Shown: positions 6,195 to 8,222 of the stretch, piece after piece
How the letters are laid out: every line of letters begins with the position of its first letter
Position numbering within the stretch: the first letter of the stretch is position 1
From: an uncultured Porphyromonas sp.
GTDB lineage: Bacteria; Bacteroidota; Bacteroidia; Bacteroidales; Porphyromonadaceae
Length of the DNA stretch: 8,222 nucleotides
Direction of reading: 5' to 3'
Assembly (NCBI RefSeq): GCF_934359325.1
Contig: NZ_CAKRLH010000064.1
Location: 1 to 8,222 of the forward strand
Notes under the pieces: model-generated
Database searches by the model: none
Told to the model about the DNA's origin: nothing
Seen by the model: the letters and a program-made list of their open reading frames with translations, nothing else
Translations under genes and position numbers: made by a program

Positions 6195-6911
6195 ATGAAG
6201 GGGAAGCTATACCTGATACCGGTCTCGCTGGGCGACAGTCCTGTCTCCCGCTACGCACCGATCCAGAACGTCGAGTTGGTCAATAGGCTGAGCCACTTCG
6301 TGGTGGAGAGTGCCCGAACGGCGAGACGCTGCATCCGCACACTCTGCCCGGAGAAAGATCTGGACAACCTGCTTCTCATCGAGGTCGATAAGCACAAGGG
6401 GTACAGCTATCCGAGGGAGCGGGTGATGACGCTCCTCAGTGAGGGCGTGGACGTGGGCTTTATGAGCGAAGCCGGCTGTCCCTGCGTCGCCGACCCCGGG
6501 AGCATCGTCGTTGCTGACTGCCACAGGGCCGGGTACGATGTCGTCCCGCTGGTCGGTCCGTCGTCTATCATCCTGTCGCTGATGGCATCAGGCTTCAGCG
6601 GTCAGAGCTTCGCATTCCACGGCTACCTCCCCTTTGACGGCAAGGAGCGGCGTCAGGCCTTAGGCGAGGCTGCCGCTCGGGTCCGTCGCATCGGTGAGAC
6701 GCAGATATTTATCGAAGCACCCTACCGAAATGACCGTCTGCTGAGAGAACTGGTGGAGCTACTGCCGAAGGATCTCTCCCTCTGCATGGCGGTGGATCTC
6801 ACTACGGAGAGTGAGGAGATCCATCGGATGACCATCTCCGAGTGGCGACAAGCCCTCACAAGAGAATCCAGCTGGCACAAACGACCGGCAATCTTCCTAA
6901 TAGGACAATGA
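6195..6911 (+). CDS. RsmI-related SAM-dependent methyltransferase (tetrapyrrole-methylase fold)
   Basis: Predicted SAM-dependent methyltransferase of the family that includes RsmI, the 16S rRNA C1402 ribose 2'-O-methylase. Visible landmarks are LIPVSLGD (7-14, equivalent to the RsmI N-terminal strand and Gly loop), SEAGCPCVADPG (91-102, like SDAGTPxISDPG), VGPSSIILSLMASG (120-133, like GPSAxxxALxxSG), HGYLP (142-146) and FIEAPYRN (172-179, in place of the family's YESPHR). At 238 residues it is shorter than typical RsmI (about 280), lacking the C-terminal extension, and motif sequences differ throughout. It is therefore better treated as a Bacteroidota paralogue than as RsmI itself, and the substrate is unknown. 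It begins 4 bases after the dipeptidase stop and ends 1 base before the next gene. Confidence 0.82.
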   Translation: MKGKLYLIPVSLGDSPVSRYAPIQNVELVNRLSHFVVESARTARRCIRTLCPEKDLDNLLLIEVDKHKGYSYPRERVMTLLSEGVDVGFMSEAGCPCVADPGSIVVADCHRAGYDVVPLVGPSSIILSLMASGFSGQSFAFHGYLPFDGKERRQALGEAAARVRRIGETQIFIEAPYRNDRLLRELVELLPKDLSLCMAVDLTTESEEIHRMTISEWRQALTRESSWHKRPAIFLIGQ

Positions 6912-6912
6912 T

Positions 6913-7533
6913 ATGTTACTGAAATACTACACCAATGGCACCCCCTCGCCCGTCCTGCTGAAGCAACTCTCGCAGTCACTGCAGGCGGACAAGCTGCTGA
7001 TCATCCCGACCGACACCGCCTACAGCATCTGCTGCAATGCCCTCAGCATATCGGCTCTCGGGCAGCTTGCTGACATCAAGGGGGTGGATCCGGAGCAGAG
7101 CCACTTCACGATCATGTGTCAGGATCTCTCCCAGGCGAGCGAGTACGCCAGGCTGGACAACGAGATGTTCCGGATGATGAAGCAGAATACCCCGGGACCA
7201 TTCACCTTCATCCTCCCCACGAGTAGCGCCCTACCCCGCATCTATAAGGGGCGTAAGGAGGTTGGCATCCGCATCCCACGGCACGAGCTGGTGCTCTCAC
7301 TGATACGCTACAGTGGCTCACCGCTCACCGGATTCTCTCTCCCGGAGTTGCCACAGCAGCTAGAGGATATCGCCTACGACTTCAATCCCGAGCTGATCAA
7401 CGAGCTCTGGGGCGACAAGGTAGAGCATGTGGTGGACGGCGGCATCGGCAGTCTGCAGGAGTCGGCGATCATCGACTGCACCTCGGAGCCCTACACCATT
7501 GTGCGTGAGGGACCGGAGGAGCTGAAGCTCTAA
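6913..7533 (+). CDS. YciO-type Sua5/YrdC family protein
   Basis: 206 residues with the YrdC-like nucleotide/RNA-binding fold found in TsaC/Sua5, which makes threonylcarbamoyl-AMP for tRNA t6A. The fold landmarks are IPTDTAY (31-37), HFTIMCQDLS (64-73), NTPGPFTFIL (92-101), GIRIP (118-122) and TIVREG (195-200). The pattern PTDxxY, FTxMCxDLS, NTPGxxTFIL follows E. coli YciO more closely than TsaC. The KxR catalytic motif of TsaC reads KGV at 56-58, and the SxN motif region reads LTGFSLPE (138-145), so the classical t6A active site is not preserved. Threonylcarbamoyl-AMP synthase activity is therefore doubtful. It is the last gene of the rho cluster, 1 base after the methyltransferase stop. A weak 5-bp stem (7527-7531 with 7545-7549) follows, with no convincing terminator. 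Confidence 0.88.
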   Translation: MLLKYYTNGTPSPVLLKQLSQSLQADKLLIIPTDTAYSICCNALSISALGQLADIKGVDPEQSHFTIMCQDLSQASEYARLDNEMFRMMKQNTPGPFTFILPTSSALPRIYKGRKEVGIRIPRHELVLSLIRYSGSPLTGFSLPELPQQLEDIAYDFNPELINELWGDKVEHVVDGGIGSLQESAIIDCTSEPYTIVREGPEELKL

Positions 7534-7588
7534 GACATTAGTACAGAGCCAATCGTTTTAGGAGAATAAAATTATTTAGTTTCCCCGC

Positions 7589-7618
7589 TTGCGCATAAAG
7601 AGAAAAATAGTATCTTTG
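7589..7618 (+). promoter_or_regulatory. Promoter of tRNA-Leu
   Basis: TTG at 7589-7591 and TATCTTTG at 7611-7618 are spaced by 19 bases, an excellent match to the Bacteroidota promoter consensus. Transcription should begin near 7625, giving a leader of about 80 bases before the tRNA. Confidence 0.75.
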
Positions 7619-7634
7619 CAGGCGAAAAGAAGGA

Positions 7635-7668
7635 AGGAGGATGACTCTTTGGGAAAAGCGTCCCTCCT
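7635..7668 (+). other. Structured leader hairpin upstream of tRNA-Leu
   Basis: AGGAGG (7635-7640) pairs with CCTCCT (7663-7668). Then, after an AT bulge, GAC (7643-7645) pairs with GTC (7660-7662), and after a T/C mismatch CTTT (7647-7650) pairs with AAAG (7655-7658), closed by GGGA, which fits the GNRA pattern. This makes 13 pairs between promoter and tRNA. It may guide 5' processing of the precursor, or accumulate as a small RNA after cleavage. Confidence 0.5.
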
Positions 7669-7707
7669 GCGAGTAGCAAAAAGACGTTGGGGAGCCACGG
7701 ACAATTA

Positions 7708-7789
7708 GCGGCTGTGGCGTAATTGGTAGCCGCGCCAGACTTAGGATCTGGTGGAGAAATCCGTAAGGGTTCGAGTCCCTTCAGCCGCA
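7708..7789 (+). tRNA. tRNA-Leu (anticodon UAG)
   Basis: The acceptor stem is GCGGCTG (7708-7714) with CAGCCGC (7782-7788) and discriminator A at 7789. The anticodon stem CCAGA/TCTGG surrounds loop CTTAGGA, with anticodon TAG at 7742-7744, which reads CUN codons. The long variable arm and the T arm AAGGG, TTCGAGT, CCCTT fit class II tRNA-Leu. The 3' CCA is not encoded. Length is 82 nt. Confidence 0.96.
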
Positions 7790-7844
7790 CTCGTTTAGGT
7801 AAGATTGATGATTAGTTTTCATAGATTGTAAGTTTTGGTTTTTG

Positions 7845-7881
7845 ACGCTCTAAGCTTTATTTGCTTAGGGCGTATTTTTTT
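7845..7881 (+). terminator. Intrinsic terminator after tRNA-Leu
   Basis: ACGCTCTAAGC (7845-7855) pairs with GCTTAGGGCGT (7863-7873) over 11 pairs, one of them T-G, with a 7-nt loop. It is followed by A and seven T (7875-7881). Together with the promoter at 7589 this makes tRNA-Leu an independent unit. Confidence 0.88.
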
Positions 7882-7903
7882 GCCCCTGTGTTACGGCGCA
7901 TTT

Positions 7904-7965
7904 CTATTACCGGTATTAGTCGAAACTATTAGCGGTAATAGTTTTCCCTAAACCCGATATTAGGA
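7904..7965. repeat. AT-rich inverted-repeat hairpin, family member 2
   Basis: CTATTACCGGTATTAGT (7904-7920) and ACTATTAGCGGTAATAG (7925-7941) pair at 15 of 17 positions around the loop CGAA. A further related unit AAACCCGATATTAGG follows at 7950-7964, differing at two positions from the left arm of the hairpin at 416-430. The shared core, the 4-nt loop and the same internal T-T mismatch show that this locus and 416-473 belong to one repeat family. It lies between the tRNA-Leu terminator and the ispG promoter. Confidence 0.7.
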
Positions 7966-8035
7966 AACAGCGATTACGGTAGGCTTTTGATGCGGTTGCC
8001 GACATGACCATGCCCGTCTCCTGCGGTAAATGTGG

Positions 8036-8043
8036 TAACTTTG
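8036..8043 (+). promoter_or_regulatory. Putative -7 element of the ispG promoter
   Basis: TAACTTTG matches TAnnTTTG exactly and lies 19 bases before the ispG start codon. No TTG is found at the expected spacing upstream, so the -33 part is weak or absent. The 5' untranslated region would be very short, about 12 bases. Confidence 0.5.
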
Positions 8044-8062
8044 CGTACAACGAGCTGACACC

Positions 8063-8222
8063 ATGACAGAGAGACTTATCAAATACCATAGACGACCCAC
8101 CACTGCGGTGCACGTAGGCGACCACCTCATCATCGGAGGGGGGTGCCCGATCGTGATCCAGTCGATGGCCAATGTGGATACCAACGACATCGAGGCGAGT
8201 GTAGCGCAGGCGAAGCGGATCG
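8063..8222 (+). CDS. ispG: 4-hydroxy-3-methylbut-2-enyl diphosphate synthase IspG (5' part)
   Basis: The first 53 codons are open to the window edge. They begin [13 protein letters not shown], followed by [20 protein letters not shown] and then [11 protein letters not shown]. The order of basic N-terminus, V-x-VG, GGxxPIxxQSM and N-x-x-T-x-DIEA is the recognised start of IspG/GcpE, for example RRKST, VGNVPIGDGAPIAVQSM and TTDVEAT in E. coli. IspG is a cytoplasmic [4Fe-4S] enzyme that converts MEcPP to HMBPP in the non-mevalonate isoprenoid pathway. The iron-sulfur cysteines lie in the missing C-terminal part. Bacteroidota IspG usually has an extra internal domain, which cannot be checked here. 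The ATG at 8063 is preferred because it fits the family start and sits just after the putative promoter. Confidence 0.9.
   Translation, partial: MTERLIKYHRRPTTAVHVGDHLIIGGGCPIVIQSMANVDTNDIEASVAQAKRI

Noticed and set aside
7527..7549. Possible terminator after the YciO-like gene
   Set aside because: Only five pairs (GCTCT with AGAGC) around a 13-base loop, followed by CAATCGTTTTA. Too weak to call.
7572..7790. Minus-strand frame beginning MRLKGLEPLRISPPDPKSG
   Set aside because: This is the antisense translation of tRNA-Leu, a well-known type of false protein in databases. The tRNA is unambiguous.

Overview
The window looks like chromosomal DNA of a Bacteroidota bacterium, most likely Porphyromonas or a close relative. 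The evidence is moderately high GC, -7 elements of the TAnnTTTG type upstream of both tRNA genes, copA and ispG, Rho with a very long Lys/Thr/Ser-rich insert, and protein sequences of Bacteroidales type. The genus is inferred from general resemblance, not from a search.

Layout. (1) 1-62 is the 3' end of a plus-strand gene, probably groEL, followed by a strong hairpin terminator (109-150). (2) 150-650 holds no credible gene. It contains a composite repeat region: two diverged copies of a roughly 117-bp unit (282-399 and 526-640), an AT-rich inverted-repeat hairpin between them (416-449) with an adjoining perfect palindrome (448-461), and possible short terminal inverted repeats bounded by a 9-bp direct repeat (183-191 and 645-653). 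This may be a non-autonomous mobile element lying against the end of copA. (3) 649-3123, minus strand, is a copper-exporting P1B-type ATPase (CopA) with two N-terminal metal-binding domains. (4) 3124-3668 carries the divergent copA promoter, a promoter with tRNA-Tyr(GUA), and a leader with a perfect 16-bp GC palindrome before rho. (5) 3669-7533, plus strand, is a tight four-gene cluster with gaps of 5, 4 and 1 nt: rho, a secreted VanX/DdpX-type D-Ala-D-Ala dipeptidase, an RsmI-related SAM-dependent methyltransferase lacking the RsmI C-terminal extension, and a YciO-type member of the Sua5/YrdC family. (6) 7589-7881 is a self-contained tRNA-Leu(UAG) unit with promoter, structured leader, tRNA and intrinsic terminator. 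(7) 7904-7965 is a second locus of the AT-rich hairpin repeat seen at 416-473. (8) 8063 to the end is the start of ispG.

How the genes fit together. Apart from copper efflux, the content is housekeeping: protein folding, transcription termination, peptidoglycan dipeptide turnover, RNA modification and isoprenoid synthesis. The rho cluster probably forms one transcription unit, and readthrough from the tRNA-Tyr promoter is possible because no T-tract terminator is visible between them. The least explained parts are the repeats at 183-653 and 7904-7965, the long disordered Rho insert with a short hydrophobic motif, and the altered motifs in the YciO-like protein. No complete novel defence or mobile system is visible.
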